From Opitutia bacterium UBA7374 (GTDB lineage: Bacteria > Verrucomicrobiota > Verrucomicrobiia > Opitutales > Coraliomargaritaceae): a stretch of 16,293 bases of DNA. The notes beneath the pieces were generated by a model. The model was not told the DNA's origin. It saw only the letters and a program-made list of their open reading frames with translations, and made no database searches. Shown here one piece after another: positions 14,033 through 16,293 of the stretch; positions within the stretch are counted from its first letter, which is position 1, and each line of letters begins with the position of its first letter. The position numbers were made by a program, and so were the translations under genes. The stretch is taken from positions 1-16,293 of the forward strand of contig DKOA01000016.1 of NCBI GenBank assembly GCA_002469895.1, written 5' to 3'.

Positions 14033-14557
14033 GTGAACCTTGCGCGCGTGCATCTGTCTATACATACCGTGATCGCTCTACTGAAGAAAGTTCTCATCTC
14101 TTGCCTCCTCGTTCAGGTATCACTTGTTTTACTTGCTTGTGATCGCTCCGAAGTAGCCCGATATAAGGGCACGAAAGCCCTGGCAGAAGAATTCCGCATA
14201 GCCAGTCAGGCCGAAACAGTCGAGCCCATGCTCGCACTCTATGCACTCGAAGGCACCGAAAAGCAGACCATCCGCATGCTTAAAGAAGCCATCGAGTACG
14301 AACTCAATCTGCCGATAGCCAGCATTCAATTTGAGCCCCTGACCGGTGCACCCGAAGAACGCATCGATTACGTCCATGACGGGGTAGCCTACGGACCCAG
14401 TCTGGAACCCCGTCTGCGGATGCGCGTACTCTACGCTCTGGAAGACCAATTCACCAGCCTCTACACTGTGGGGCAACTTCCGGACGGCACTTGGCGCATT
14501 GTCTGCGCTAGGCCGATCGTAAAATCCGATTTTAGCGCTGCCATTGCTCCTCGCTAA
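14033..14557 (+). CDS. Putative lipoprotein of unknown function
   Basis: 174 residues from GTG at 14033, which has AAAGGG three bases ahead (14024-14029), closer than ideal. A GTG at 14069 would give a compact lipoprotein signal (IALLKKVLISCLLVQVSLVLLAC) and is a real alternative. C36 in the LLAC lipobox is the likely lipidated cysteine, so the protein would be exported and membrane-attached. The mature part (about 139 residues) is helical and acidic at first (ALAEEFRIASQAETVEPML), then has a beta-like section (RIDYVHDGVAYGPSLEPRLRMRVLYAL, and GQLPDGTWRIVCARPIV). This is reminiscent of small extracytoplasmic domains, but I cannot name a family. It follows the AmaP-like gene by 50 bases on the same strand. 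Confidence 0.72.
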   Translation: MNLARVHLSIHTVIALLKKVLISCLLVQVSLVLLACDRSEVARYKGTKALAEEFRIASQAETVEPMLALYALEGTEKQTIRMLKEAIEYELNLPIASIQFEPLTGAPEERIDYVHDGVAYGPSLEPRLRMRVLYALEDQFTSLYTVGQLPDGTWRIVCARPIVKSDFSAAIAPR

Positions 14558-14641
14558 GCGTTGGCGGCAAGTCGCTCATCCGGAGGAAAGAGAGCCTTTC
14601 GCCGTGTTGACATCCGTTAAAATGTAAACCACTTAACAGTT

Positions 14642-14977
14642 ATGAAGATAATTGCATATTTAAAACCCACTTGTGGCTGGAGCATGGGCGTTCGCGCCAT
14701 CATGAAAAAATACGACTTGGAGTATGAGGATCGGGATATTATTAACGATGCCGCCGAGTATGCCGAAATGGTAGAAAAATCCGGTCAACCGCTCTCTCCC
14801 TGTGTCGAAATTGATGGGCATATGCTAGCCGATGTAAGCGGCGAAGAAGTGGAAAACTGGATGCTCAGCAACGATTTGATCGCGGCCAACAACAACACTG
14901 CGGACGTCCCTACTAATGCACCTTGCAGCGATGAAGAGCACGAAGCCATGCGCTCCAAAACGGTACGCTTCTTCTAA
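14642..14977 (+). CDS. Glutaredoxin-like protein with monothiol CGWS motif
   Basis: 111 residues. Residues 1-80 have the glutaredoxin fold: beta strand MKIIAYLK, active-site PTCGWS (C11 and S14), helix GVRAIMKKYDLEYEDRDI, cis-Pro region LSPCVEIDG (P53) and a C-terminal helix ending in NWMLSNDLI. The CxxS site marks a monothiol type, which may act in glutathione-dependent redox or Fe-S handling rather than classical disulfide reduction. A second Cys (C54) follows the cis-Pro. After residue 80 there is a 30-residue extension (N-rich, then PCSDEEHEAMRSKTVRFF with C95) not present in ordinary short glutaredoxins. The gene stands alone between the lipoprotein gene and gltB; no partner is evident. 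The upstream sequence has no clear Shine-Dalgarno. Confidence 0.85.
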   Translation: MKIIAYLKPTCGWSMGVRAIMKKYDLEYEDRDIINDAAEYAEMVEKSGQPLSPCVEIDGHMLADVSGEEVENWMLSNDLIAANNNTADVPTNAPCSDEEHEAMRSKTVRFF

Positions 14978-15207
14978 GCTTCGGGCAGCCAACACGATTG
15001 GCACAACAAATGCCTGCTCAGACGAAGAAACACTCTCGGATCGGCAGGCTACACAAACTGATTAAGAACAATGCTTAGAGATGGATTTTTCCTAGACAGA
15101 CAGGACTGCTCCAATAACTTGCTCTTTCTTTTGACTTTTTACTGAGGACACTAAGCTAACTACAAACACGAGGCCTTCAAACGTCCATTTCCAAGAACCT
15201 ATTTGAA

Positions 15208-16293
<1,086 letters not shown>

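Noticed and set aside
14004..14036. Ten-codon ORF (MRSVLPVKGR) whose stop overlaps the lipoprotein GTG
   Set aside because: It resembles a translationally coupled leader peptide, but it is too short to support without conservation and it lacks a clear ribosome site.
14607..14624. TTGACA and TAAAAT upstream of the glutaredoxin gene as a sigma-70 promoter
   Set aside because: Spacing between the two is only 5 bases, and no good -10 occurs 16-18 bases after TTGACA.
15131..15159. TTGACT followed by TAAGCT/AGCTAA as a gltB promoter
   Set aside because: The -10 matches only about half of the consensus, so I do not list it as a feature. A sigma-54 site was also looked for here, and the required GG at -24 is absent.

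Overview
This window is a stretch of ordinary bacterial chromosome with dense core-metabolism genes. The set suggests a Verrucomicrobiota member, probably of the Opitutae/Puniceicoccaceae kind. The reasons are the XylR-like AraC regulator architecture, a ketoacyl-ACP synthase III of the type common there, many starts without a clear Shine-Dalgarno, and a glutamyl-tRNA reductase short at its C-terminus in a way I recall from chlamydial relatives. This assignment is inference from protein style; there is no rRNA to confirm it. I see no tRNA, CRISPR array, insertion sequence, prophage or attachment site.

Layout. Positions 1-797 (minus) hold the 5' part of an ammonium transporter gene, amtB, cut by the window edge. 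It is preceded by a very good sigma-54 (-24/-12) promoter at 891-907. Positions 1162-2157 (minus) carry a two-gene unit: dtd (D-aminoacyl-tRNA deacylase), then a 3-methyladenine DNA glycosylase. A divergent PAS-SpoIIE-type phosphatase gene follows (2270-3484, plus). It converges on gmd and fcl (3497-5492, minus), which make GDP-L-fucose from GDP-mannose. Divergent from gmd is an AraC/XylR-type regulator (5564-6694, plus), whose leader holds an 8-bp tandem repeat array. A haem unit follows with a short gap: hemH (ferrochelatase with an internal Cys-rich segment), a HemX/CcsA-like membrane protein, and hemA (GluTR without the usual C-terminal dimerisation domain).

Positions 9861-10934 (minus) hold a FabH-type ketoacyl-ACP synthase. 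Divergent from it is accB-accC (biotin carrier and biotin carboxylase of acetyl-CoA carboxylase), followed by an Asp23/YloU-family gene, an AmaP-like membrane-anchored relative, and a putative lipoprotein. A monothiol-type glutaredoxin gene (14642-14977) and the start of gltB (glutamate synthase large subunit, running off the right edge) complete the window.

Functionally the window joins nitrogen assimilation at both ends (amtB, gltB), haem synthesis, and initiation of fatty-acid synthesis. The most noteworthy points are the accBC-asp23-amaP linkage outside Firmicutes, the internal-cysteine ferrochelatase, the truncated HemA, and the sigma-54 promoter at amtB. I see no clearly undescribed system; the accBC-asp23-amaP-lipoprotein cluster is the best candidate for an under-explored one.
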